Shown piece after piece: positions 35,010-42,646 of a stretch of 64,000 nucleotides of DNA. The stretch comes from FEN-1139 sp038207155 (GTDB taxonomy: Bacteria; Myxococcota_A; Polyangia; Polyangiales; Polyangiaceae), in contig JBBRAB010000008.1 of assembly GCA_038207155.1 (NCBI GenBank), positions 62,001-126,000 of the forward strand. The letters run 5' to 3'. Position 1 is the stretch's first letter, and the number at the start of each line of letters is the position of its first letter. A program made the translations under genes and the position numbers. The notes below the pieces were generated by a model, which saw only the letters and a list, made by a program, of their open reading frames with translations, was not told where the DNA came from and ran no database searches.

Positions 35010-36700
35010 CGGGATTTCCCGCGACGCCCCTGCCGCTTCGATTTATCGGCAATTTTCGGCGCAGAACCGAGCGTAGCCCACAGGCTCCGACTCGGAAACG
35101 GGGTACCGTCCCGCGACGGACAATCGCCCCCCGAGACCCCCTCACGCAGACTCGCTAGCTCACGCTTGGCGCGGTCGACCGCGCGATGCACGCGCTTGCG
35201 AAGTAGATCCGGAGGGACCCCGCGCTCATGCGAGATGACAAGCAATTGACCGTCATCGGTGAGCAGTTTGCAACATGCCTCAAGCATCGCGTCCCACTCG
35301 TCGGCGAGCCGGAACACGCCAGCCTTACCAGTGGAAAAACTGGGAGGATCCAAGATGATCCGCTCGAAACGTTCCGGCTTGGTCACGGCGGCGGCGAGGA
35401 ACTGTCGCGCGTCAGCACGCACGAACGCGTGAGCTCCCCCAGCCACCAACTCATTGAGCTCAAAGTTTCGACGCGCCCGCTCGAGTGCTCGAGCGGAAAG
35501 ATCCACGCTCACGGTGCGACGCGCGCCACCAAGCGCCGCTGCCAAACTAAAGCTGCCGGTGTAGCAAAACAGATTGAGCACTCGCAGCCCAGCGGCGCCG
35601 GACTGAAGTCTGCGGCGATTCTCGCGCTGATCGAGGTAGAGCCCAACGTCCCAGCCATCCCCGTGACTGGCGCCGTACTTGACTCCGTCCTCGGTGATCT
35701 CCTGCTCGTCGGGGGCGCTTACACCCCAGTCGGCCAGCGACGGGGCAAGCGCCTCGACGTCAGCGTGGCGAAGATCGCGACGTTGGCGGCACTTGACGTA
35801 GATCCCCAGCGGCTCGAGCGCAACGACCGCTTCGACCAGCTCCGAGCGGCGCTCAAGCGCCTCAGGCGTCGAGAGCTCGAGCACGGCGTGATCGCCATAG
35901 CGATCAACCACGACCCCCGGCAACCCGTCCCCGGCAGCGTTAATCAACCGGTAACAATCCGTACGGCGCGCCAGCGGCGCTCGCAGCCAGCTGCGCGCCT
36001 TGAGGGCATGGGTGAGCGCGCGCTCACCCTGCAACCCGCGCCCCCCAACTTCCTCAAACTCGGGCGGCACGGGGGCCTCCACCTCGAGCCCAAGCACCTC
36101 GAGAGCAAAGCTCGCCGAGTGCAGCAGCATGCGCGAAGCCGGAGCACCACGGTACATCCGGTCCCCGAGGATGGGAGCACCTCGCGATGCGAGCTGGACC
36201 CGCAACTGGTGACGGCGACCCGTCTCTGGAAAGAGCTCGACGAGAGCTCGCCCCTCGCTACGCTCGAGGACTTGACCGCGAGCAACCGCGGACACGCCGC
36301 CCTCTGCGCAAACACGGGTAGGGCCGCCGTCAGTTGGCGTGTCGAGTTGATCGCGCCACTCGAAGCGCTGCGGCAACCCAGGATCGGTGACGACCGCGAG
36401 GTAGCGGCGCCGGGCCCGGTGGGCCTCCATCGCCTCAGCGATTTGGGCGTTGTCAGCCGTGTCGCGCCCGAAAAAGAGCACCCCCGACGAATCCGAGTCG
36501 AGCCGATGGTGCACGGCGAGGTAGCCGTCGCGCCCCTGCGCTGCCAGCCAGTGCCCGAGGCGAGTGACGACGTCATCCCAACCCGGCGCGCCGCCATGAA
36601 CGGGCAATCCTTCGGGCTTGTCGACGACGAGCGCGTGGCTCCCGTCAAAGAGAATCCGCTCACGCGGCCAGTCGCATACGATCGGCGAAAAAAATGCCAT
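35006..36700 (-). CDS. RluA-type pseudouridine synthase fused to RlmI-like methyltransferase
   Basis: 564 aa, two enzymes in one chain. N-terminal half (~1-225): RluA-family pseudouridine synthase with HRLDSDSSG (catalytic Asp68), VVDKPEGLPVH and RRHQLRVQLASRG. C-terminal half (~240-530): class I methyltransferase like RlmI (YRLINAAGDGLPGVVVDRYG; VLNLFCYTGSFSLAAALGG; ILDPPSFSTGKAGV), which makes m5C in 23S rRNA. The tail is Lys/Arg-rich. No PUA domain is seen before the methyltransferase; the synthase takes its place. Coupled to rlmE by a 4-bp overlap. Which nucleotides it modifies is not known. Confidence 0.9.
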   Translation of the reverse strand: MAFFSPIVCDWPRERILFDGSHALVVDKPEGLPVHGGAPGWDDVVTRLGHWLAAQGRDGYLAVHHRLDSDSSGVLFFGRDTADNAQIAEAMEAHRARRRYLAVVTDPGLPQRFEWRDQLDTPTDGGPTRVCAEGGVSAVARGQVLERSEGRALVELFPETGRRHQLRVQLASRGAPILGDRMYRGAPASRMLLHSASFALEVLGLEVEAPVPPEFEEVGGRGLQGERALTHALKARSWLRAPLARRTDCYRLINAAGDGLPGVVVDRYGDHAVLELSTPEALERRSELVEAVVALEPLGIYVKCRQRRDLRHADVEALAPSLADWGVSAPDEQEITEDGVKYGASHGDGWDVGLYLDQRENRRRLQSGAAGLRVLNLFCYTGSFSLAAALGGARRTVSVDLSARALERARRNFELNELVAGGAHAFVRADARQFLAAAVTKPERFERIILDPPSFSTGKAGVFRLADEWDAMLEACCKLLTDDGQLLVISHERGVPPDLLRKRVHRAVDRAKRELASLREGVSGGDCPSRDGTPFPSRSLWATLGSAPKIADKSKRQGRRGKSR

Positions 36701-36718
36701 AGCGTGGCCAAATGGGAG

Positions 36719-36755
36719 AACGGCGCGCCCCGCGCTTGAGCGGAGTCGCGCCGTT
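36719..36755 (-). terminator. Putative terminator after rplC
   Basis: Perfect 9-bp inverted repeat AACGGCGCG / CGCGCCGTT with a 19-nt loop between the rplC stop and the start of the fusion gene. Followed on the minus strand by CTCCCATTT. It could attenuate rather than stop transcription into the fusion gene. Confidence 0.45.
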
Positions 36756-36787
36756 GTCGAGAGAAGAGAAATCCGCTAGCGCGGGTC

Positions 36788-37453
36788 TCAGGCGCTCTTC
36801 TTGCCGCCGCTCTTCTTGTTGGCGCCACGAACGGCGACCACCGAGTTGCGCGAGCCGGGAACGGCACCGCGCACGAGGATCAGATTCTCCTCAACCAAGA
36901 TCTTGACGATCGGCTGGTTGGCAGCCGTGACAGTCTCATTGCCGTACTGGCCAGGCATCTTCTTACCGGGGAGAACACGACCCGGGGTCATGTTCGTTCC
37001 GATGGAGCCACCGTGGCGCTTGTACTCGTGCGTACCGTGGGTGCGCACGTTACCGGCGAAGTTGTAACGGACCATGACGCCCGTGAAGCCGCGACCGCGC
37101 GTGGTGCCGCGAACGTCCACGAACTGACCAACCTCGAACACATCGTCGAGCTTGATGGTCTGGCCGATCTCAAACTTGGTCGCGTACTCAGCCGTGCAGC
37201 GGAACTCCTTAAGAGTGCGCTTGGGCGTGATGTTCGCCTTCTTAAACTGGCCGAGCAGCGGGGACGACGTGTTCTTCTCGCGTTTGTCGCCAAACCCGAG
37301 AATCAAAGCGTCGTAGCCATCCTTGTCCGCCGTACGCTTGCCAACGACGACGGAACTCGACTCGATGACCGTGCACGGGACGACGGTACCGTCGTCGGTG
37401 AAAATCTGCGTCATGCCGAGCTTGCGGCCCATGACACCGGGATGTTGGTTCAT
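36788..37453 (-). CDS. rplC: 50S ribosomal protein L3
   Basis: 221 aa, typical length. Hallmarks: MGRKLGMTQIFTDDG at the start, FVDVRGTTRGRGFTGVM, HEYKRHGGSIGTNMTPGRVLPGKKMPGQYG and a Lys-rich end. L3 starts 50S assembly near the peptidyl-transferase centre. It is normally the second gene of the S10 operon, between rpsJ and rplD. Here it stands alone, followed by the pseudouridine synthase-methyltransferase fusion and rlmE, so it is either a relocated single copy or a second copy. A promoter-like sequence lies at 37510-37538. Confidence 0.96.
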   Translation of the reverse strand: MNQHPGVMGRKLGMTQIFTDDGTVVPCTVIESSSVVVGKRTADKDGYDALILGFGDKREKNTSSPLLGQFKKANITPKRTLKEFRCTAEYATKFEIGQTIKLDDVFEVGQFVDVRGTTRGRGFTGVMVRYNFAGNVRTHGTHEYKRHGGSIGTNMTPGRVLPGKKMPGQYGNETVTAANQPIVKILVEENLILVRGAVPGSRNSVVAVRGANKKSGGKKSA

Positions 37454-37509
37454 CGATTCGCTCCTGTAGTCCTTGTGGCAGGCACTCCCATGGGAAGCGC
37501 CGGGCCCGG

Positions 37510-37538
37510 GGGATAGCTCGGGGTCTACCTCGAGTCAA
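37510..37538 (-). promoter_or_regulatory. Putative sigma-70 promoter of rplC
   Basis: On the minus strand: -35 TTGACT (37538-37533), 17-bp spacer, -10 TATCCC (37515-37510). Transcription would start about 50 bp upstream of the rplC ATG. The -35 box is good, the -10 box poor. Confidence 0.45.
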
Positions 37539-37743
37539 GTCGTGTCCGCTCGTTAGAGCAATTCGACTTTGACTGCAGCCGCGGGGTGTCCGACGGCGAG
37601 GGGTGAGCCGGCACCAGGAATTCTGGCGCGGCGTCACAATGGCGCTAGAAGAGGGTCCGCGCAAGTCGAAGTCACGGGACCAAAACCCACCAGCCGACCC
37701 GTGCTAAAAATTAGGGAATCGACCTGATCCCTCCCGCACCGCG

Positions 37744-37771
37744 TTGACGATTCGCGAGCCGAGTGCATAAT
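37744..37771 (+). promoter_or_regulatory. Strong putative sigma-70 promoter of rplS
   Basis: -35 TTGACG (37744-37749), 16-bp spacer, -10 CATAAT (37766-37771); each box matches consensus at 5 of 6 positions. In the short leader a small hairpin GACCT-CGA-AGGTC (37785-37797) lies just before the rplS start. The rest of 37454-37806 holds no gene. Confidence 0.65.
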
Positions 37772-37806
37772 GCCGCACCCTTTAGACCTCGAAGGTCGGT
37801 AGCAGC

Positions 37807-38166
37807 ATGTCGATGAGCACCCCTAAGATCGCCGCTCTGGAGAGCGCCTCCCTCCGTAACGACCTGCCCGCGTTCCGCGTCGGCGACACTGTGGCGGTCC
37901 ACTATAAGATCGTGGAAGGCGACAAACTCCGCGTCCAGGTCTACAAAGGGATCGTCATCAAGCGTCACCGCAGCGGCGTGAACAGCACGTTCACCGTGCG
38001 CAAGGTCACGTTCAACGTTGGCGTCGAGCGTATTTTCGCGCAGCACTCCCCTCGTATCGAGAAGATCGAGGTCGTGTCTCGCGGCGTCGTTCGCAAGGCC
38101 AAGCTGTTCTACCTACGCGAGCTGCGTGGTAAGGCGGCTCGCGTTCGCGACATCAAGGACGCCTGA
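37807..38166 (+). CDS. rplS: 50S ribosomal protein L19
   Basis: 119 aa. Recognisable by FRVGDTVAVHYKIVEGDKLRVQ, YKGIVIKRHRSGVNSTFTVRK and SPRIEKIEVVSRGVVRKAKLFYLRELRGKAARV. L19 sits at the 30S-50S interface. It usually ends the rpsP-rimM-trmD-rplS operon; here it is a single-gene unit with its own strong promoter and a rho-independent terminator. A second ATG two codons later (37813) is possible. Confidence 0.96.
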   Translation: MSMSTPKIAALESASLRNDLPAFRVGDTVAVHYKIVEGDKLRVQVYKGIVIKRHRSGVNSTFTVRKVTFNVGVERIFAQHSPRIEKIEVVSRGVVRKAKLFYLRELRGKAARVRDIKDA

Positions 38167-38190
38167 GTCAAGCGCAGTCCGGAGCGCTTG

Positions 38191-38217
38191 CGCCCTTCTG
38201 CTTTCGGCAGGGGGGCG
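38191..38217 (+). terminator. Rho-independent terminator of rplS
   Basis: 11-bp stem CGCCCTTCTGC / GCAGGGGGGCG (two G-T pairs), loop TTTCG, followed by TTTGCGTTTTG. Starts 25 bp after the stop. Confidence 0.8.
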
Positions 38218-38412
38218 TTTGCGTTTTGTCTCTGGAGTGAGGCCCGGGGGCGGGGGCGGCCCGACGGGCGGGCGGCTCCCCTGGCGACTGGGTGAATCCG
38301 CCAGCCATGCCTGCTGGTGCGGCGTGGAAGGAACTATTGGTTCCTTTCAGAAACGGGTATGCTCCGGGGCCCCAGTGCGACATTCACGCACCGGGAATCC
38401 TTGGAGGCGTCG

Positions 38413-39297
38413 ATGATCGACTGCGGTCGGTGTGGCTATAAAAACGATCCCGGAGCGAAGTTCTGCGCTGCATGCGGAGCTCCGATGGCGCAAGCCGCGG
38501 CGCCGCCGATGGCCAATGCTCCCTGGGGCAATCCTCCGCCCTACGCGCCACCACCCGCAGCTTGGGGACCACCGCCGCCAGCCGCGGCGCCGCCCGCGGC
38601 TTGGGGTGCACCGCCGCCCGCGGCACCGCCTCCGCCTGCAGCTTGGGGGCCGCCTCCCGTGGCGGCGCCTCCGCCTGCAGCCTGGGGTCCCCCACCGGGT
38701 CCGCCTCCCGCGGCTCCGCCAGGGCCGCCAGCCTGGGGCGCGCCTCCCGTGCAGGAAGCGCCTGCTCCCGGCGGATGGGGCGCTCCGCCTCCTGCACCAG
38801 AACCGATGCCGCAGGCACCGCCAGCCTGGGGTGCGCCGGCGCCAGAGCCGCCACCTGCTTGGAGTGCTCCGGCGCCTGCACCGGCCAGTCCCGCGTGGGC
38901 GCCCGGCGCAGTCGGGATGCAACCAACGGCTCCCTCGGCGAGCGCGCTTCCGCATCCCTCGAGTCAGGAAGGCCAACGTCAGCTGGTCGGGTTCCTCGTG
39001 TCCTTCGAAGGGGATCCGCGCGGACAATTCTGGCCACTTTACTCGGGACAAAACCTGGTCGGACGGCGCGATGCGATCGAGGGACTCGATGTGCCGCTTG
39101 ATTCGCCGACCACCTCGTCGCGCCACGCCTTGCTCCATGCTGTGCCCCAGTCGGGTCAGCTGGAGGTCGAGGACACGGGCAGCACCAACGGCACCTTCCT
39201 CGGGGAAGAACGCCTGCAACCGGGCGCAAGGCGCGCGGTTGGTCCCGGTAATTCCATTCGCTTCGGCGGCTTCACCGTCCGACTCCTGCTCCTCTGA
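38413..39297 (+). CDS. Zinc-ribbon, Pro/Ala-rich linker, FHA-domain protein
   Basis: 294 aa. N-terminal zinc ribbon with CGRCG (Cys4, Cys7) and CAACG (Cys18, Cys21); about 160 residues of repeated PPPAAWG-type sequence; C-terminal FHA domain (~195-294) with NLVGRRD, TSSRHALLH and DTGSTNGTFLGEERL, the phosphothreonine-binding residues. Cytosolic adaptor that should bind a phosphorylated partner. GGAGG is 5 nt before the ATG. First of four genes with FHA or PP2C domains in a row on this strand, so probably the start of an operon. Confidence 0.9.
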   Translation: MIDCGRCGYKNDPGAKFCAACGAPMAQAAAPPMANAPWGNPPPYAPPPAAWGPPPPAAAPPAAWGAPPPAAPPPPAAWGPPPVAAPPPAAWGPPPGPPPAAPPGPPAWGAPPVQEAPAPGGWGAPPPAPEPMPQAPPAWGAPAPEPPPAWSAPAPAPASPAWAPGAVGMQPTAPSASALPHPSSQEGQRQLVGFLVSFEGDPRGQFWPLYSGQNLVGRRDAIEGLDVPLDSPTTSSRHALLHAVPQSGQLEVEDTGSTNGTFLGEERLQPGARRAVGPGNSIRFGGFTVRLLLL

Positions 39298-39329
39298 GGG
39301 AGCGTTCTTCAGCATTGATCGTTACCGAC

Positions 39330-41522
39330 ATGAACGCAACGACACCCCGCCGATCTTCGGTGAATCCCCTTGTGAAGCTCGGGCTGCTGCTCTCGCTCTG
39401 TCAAAGCACGCTCGCGCTCGCGGCACCTGAGGCGCATCTGCTGCGCGTCGATCCGCGTGCGGCGCGTGAAAACGGCAGCCCGATCCTGACGACGGTCGTG
39501 GAGGTCGTCGAGAGCAAGCGCCTGAGCGACGTACTGATGCCCTGCGCGACGCTCTCAGGCGACGCACAGCTTGGCTGCATCAGCGATTCACTGGATCGGA
39601 CGCCGCTCTACTCGGCGTTCCCCTTCCCGCCCGACAACGCCATTTTCACCGTGAAAGTGGACGGCTCGGATTCGCTCGCCAAATACCTGGGCCACACCCG
39701 CTGGGGTGAGGCTCAGGCACAGCAGCAGCCGGGCGTGGGCACGGCTTGGCTGATCGTGATCGACGCCGACAGCCGGATGGGCGCCTCGTTCGAAGACGCC
39801 AAGGAGCTCGCGAACAAGTTCATCGCGAGTATGGGCGCCAATGACATCGTCAACCTGGTGTTTCTCGGGGAAAACGCGATCGCTGGGGACTCGCACTGGC
39901 TGCCCGCAAACCAGCGCGCCAAAGCGACCGCGTTCGTATCCTCGGTGCCAACGACGTTTCGTCAGACCAGCCGCAACCGCCGACTGTCCTCACTGATTCA
40001 GACCGCCGTCAACGACGCGTTCAAGACGCTTGGCAACGTCGACCAGCAGAGCCTGCAGGTGCCGCTGCACCAGGCGATGGTCGTGCTGTCCACAGGCTAT
40101 GGTGGTGCCGACGCGCAAACGTCGGGCCCGGGCGCGCTTGAGCTGCGCAAATACCTGACGCGCGGACGCTTCCCCGACGAAAACACGGCCCTGCCGAAGG
40201 TGCCGCTACCGGTGATCAGCGTGCTGTTTCCAGCGCGCACGGTCGATGAGTACAAGACCTCGACGATCGAGTTCATGCAGAACCTCGCCAATCCGGAGAT
40301 TGGCGGCGCGTTCACGGTCATGCAGGCGGGGCAACGGGCCCGGTCGCAGACCATCGTCAACTCGGTGCGCGCGCGCTTCTCGAAGATGTACATCGTCAAG
40401 TGGCGCGTCTCCTGCGTGAATCCCGCCACGACGCAGACCTTCGGACTCAACTTCAACAACGTTAAACCGCCGATCCTCGGCGACAATACCTTCCAAGACG
40501 TTCCGGTCGGTATCGATCCGACGACCTGGCCGCTCGACATCGACGTGGCAGCCACCGTCGAGAGCGCAAAAAAGCAGGGCGGCGTCTACCCCGGCGGCAA
40601 GGTCAAGGTCTACGGCAACTTCTGCTGGGGCGGAGACACCCAGCGCGCGGAGGTCTATTTCCTCCCCGCGGGACAACCGCTACCGACGTCTCTCGCCGGA
40701 GCCGACGTGGATCGCGCCCGCAAGACGCAGCAGCAGCTGATCGAGATGGGCATGCGCGGTCGCTCCACGGAAGCCACCGACTCGTACGTCGAGTTCGAGG
40801 CAGCCGACAAGGACAAGATCCTGCACGGCGCCGGCGCCCAGGCGGTCGTGCGCCTCGTGGTGTACGACAACAAGGCCAAGCGCACGAGTGGCGTGACTGC
40901 CGACAGCATCCTGCAGCTCCCGGGCACGACTCAGCCCTTCCCCGTGCTCCCAGTGCTCGGCGGCGCGCTTGGTCTCGTCGTCATCGCGCTCCTGATCGTG
41001 GTGGTGTTCCGCAGCGGCGGCAAGAAGTCGCCAGCCCGGCCCGCTCCAGTCATGTCCGCGCCTCCAGCGCCGTTCATGCCTGGTCAACCCATGCCGATGC
41101 AGGGCGTCACCCCCTACGCCGCGCCGACGCCAGTCGCGGCGCCGGCGGTCAATCCGGAGTTTATGTACGGGAGAGCACCTCCCGCCGGATATGGGGCGCC
41201 ACCAGCCGGTTTTGCGCCAGTAGGCGGAGCGCAGCGCGCGGTGCTGCAAGGCACGGCCGGGGTGTTTACGGTCGTTCCAGGCGCGGAGATGCACGTCGGT
41301 CGCGACGGAGCCCGCGCTGAGATCCTCATGTCGGAGCCGCGCGTCAGCGGACTGCACGCCTCGCTTCGATTCGAGAACGGGCAGCTCGTGGTTCGCGACG
41401 AAAACAGCAATAACGGAACCTTGGTCAACGGAGCCCGCGTGGCGCCAGGCGTATGGACACCCGTGCCGAACGGCAGTCTCCTCCGCTTTGGCCCGATCGA
41501 ACTGAGCGTTCGCCTCGAGTAG
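39330..41522 (+). CDS. Membrane VWA-like protein with cytoplasmic FHA domain
   Basis: 730 aa. Signal peptide (LVKLGLLLSLCQSTLALAA); a large periplasmic part (~25-530) with a VWA-like fold: TAWLIVIDADSRMG near 145 is a degenerate MIDAS (family DxSxS), QAMVVLSTGYGG and LPVISVLFP follow; one transmembrane helix (~538-560, GGALGLVVIALLIVVVF); a Pro-rich linker; and a cytoplasmic FHA domain (~633-730; HVGRDGARAEILM, VSGLHASLRF, ENSNNGTLVNG). It can link a periplasmic event to phosphothreonine recognition. The ATG at 39330 is chosen for its signal peptide. It ends 6 bp before the phosphatase gene. Confidence 0.85.
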   Translation: MNATTPRRSSVNPLVKLGLLLSLCQSTLALAAPEAHLLRVDPRAARENGSPILTTVVEVVESKRLSDVLMPCATLSGDAQLGCISDSLDRTPLYSAFPFPPDNAIFTVKVDGSDSLAKYLGHTRWGEAQAQQQPGVGTAWLIVIDADSRMGASFEDAKELANKFIASMGANDIVNLVFLGENAIAGDSHWLPANQRAKATAFVSSVPTTFRQTSRNRRLSSLIQTAVNDAFKTLGNVDQQSLQVPLHQAMVVLSTGYGGADAQTSGPGALELRKYLTRGRFPDENTALPKVPLPVISVLFPARTVDEYKTSTIEFMQNLANPEIGGAFTVMQAGQRARSQTIVNSVRARFSKMYIVKWRVSCVNPATTQTFGLNFNNVKPPILGDNTFQDVPVGIDPTTWPLDIDVAATVESAKKQGGVYPGGKVKVYGNFCWGGDTQRAEVYFLPAGQPLPTSLAGADVDRARKTQQQLIEMGMRGRSTEATDSYVEFEAADKDKILHGAGAQAVVRLVVYDNKAKRTSGVTADSILQLPGTTQPFPVLPVLGGALGLVVIALLIVVVFRSGGKKSPARPAPVMSAPPAPFMPGQPMPMQGVTPYAAPTPVAAPAVNPEFMYGRAPPAGYGAPPAGFAPVGGAQRAVLQGTAGVFTVVPGAEMHVGRDGARAEILMSEPRVSGLHASLRFENGQLVVRDENSNNGTLVNGARVAPGVWTPVPNGSLLRFGPIELSVRLE

Positions 41523-41528
41523 TCCCCA

Positions 41529-42641
41529 ATGACCTCGCCGTTGACGATCCCCGAGTTCCAGCAGGGTTCGCGTACCGATCCCGGGCGCGACCCTGGCAAG
41601 CTGGTCAATGAAGATGCCACCGCGGTGGAGACCACTCCGCTCGGCGTCTTTGCGGCCGTGTGTGACGGGATGGGAGGCCACAGCTCGGGTCGTCTCGCCA
41701 GCACCACGGCCCTGTCATGCATCCTGAAGTCCCTTCAACAGACCTCGCTCGGCGAGGTCCCCAGCTCGCGACTCGAGCTTGCGATCGTCGGAGCGAGCGC
41801 TGAGGTTTATCGCCTGGCCCCCGAGGACGCCGACGCCGATCGCCCGGGCTCGACCTGCGTCTGTCTGCTGCTGCACGACGGCGCGGTCGACATCGCGCAC
41901 GTGGGCGACTCGCGCGCCTATGTCCTGCGCGAGGGCCAGCTGCGACGACTGACGCGCGACCATTCGGTCGTGGAGGCCTTGATTGAGGCCGGCCTAGTGT
42001 CGCCCAAGGACGCCCTCGACCATCCCGACGCGCACCGCATCACCCGCGCGCTTGGGATCGATGCGCGGGTGGAAGTGGAATTGCGCGCAGATTATCCCGT
42101 GCAACCCAGGGATCGCTACCTGCTCTGTTCGGACGGCTTGACCGATCTCGTCGACGATCAGGAGCTGCTCAGCGAGCTCTCTACCACTCACGTCGCGCAG
42201 GAGGCCTGCGAGCGACTCGTCGATCTGGCCAATCAGCGTGGGGGCCACGACAACATTAGTGTCGTCATCCTCGACATCGGTGTCCCAGGTCCCTACGTGG
42301 CCCGCTCAACCCCGGCCAACGCCCGCGTGAGCGAGTTTGAGACCCCGATGCCGCAGAGCGCGACGCCGGACACGGGCGACCGCACCACGCTGCCCACGGG
42401 TGCACCCGCCCCGGTGCTGCAGACTGTGGAGATCCCGGCCTTCGGGTCCAGTGCCAACCGGATCCTGCAGGCCTCTCGCGACCAGCACGGCCTGCAACCC
42501 CAGGCAAAACGCTGGATATTCTGGGGCATTGTGATCCTGCTCGCTTGCGTCACCCTGACGCTCGCGCTGGCCCGGCATCAATCCGCGCATCGGAATCACT
42601 CAAAGGGGTTTCGTCCAGGGCCGGCCTCTGTTACGAGCTGA
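41529..42641 (+). CDS. PP2C-family Ser/Thr phosphatase with C-terminal membrane helix
   Basis: 370 aa. Catalytic domain (~10-250) with the metal-binding motifs: VNEDAT, VCDGMGGH, GSTCVCLLLHDG, AHVGDSRAYVL, LCSDGLTDLVDD and GGHDNISVVIL. A Pro/Thr linker and one transmembrane helix (~335-355, WIFWGIVILLACVTLTLAL) anchor it. It should remove phosphates from Thr residues read by the neighbouring FHA proteins, so it is the likely off-switch of the cluster. 5-7 bp spacing to both neighbours shows a tight operon. No kinase gene is inside the cluster. Confidence 0.93.
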   Translation: MTSPLTIPEFQQGSRTDPGRDPGKLVNEDATAVETTPLGVFAAVCDGMGGHSSGRLASTTALSCILKSLQQTSLGEVPSSRLELAIVGASAEVYRLAPEDADADRPGSTCVCLLLHDGAVDIAHVGDSRAYVLREGQLRRLTRDHSVVEALIEAGLVSPKDALDHPDAHRITRALGIDARVEVELRADYPVQPRDRYLLCSDGLTDLVDDQELLSELSTTHVAQEACERLVDLANQRGGHDNISVVILDIGVPGPYVARSTPANARVSEFETPMPQSATPDTGDRTTLPTGAPAPVLQTVEIPAFGSSANRILQASRDQHGLQPQAKRWIFWGIVILLACVTLTLALARHQSAHRNHSKGFRPGPASVTS

Positions 42642-42646
42642 GGGTC

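Noticed and set aside
35228..36739. Long plus-strand open frame of ~503 codons
   Set aside because: Antisense to the pseudouridine synthase-methyltransferase fusion, which has clear motifs.
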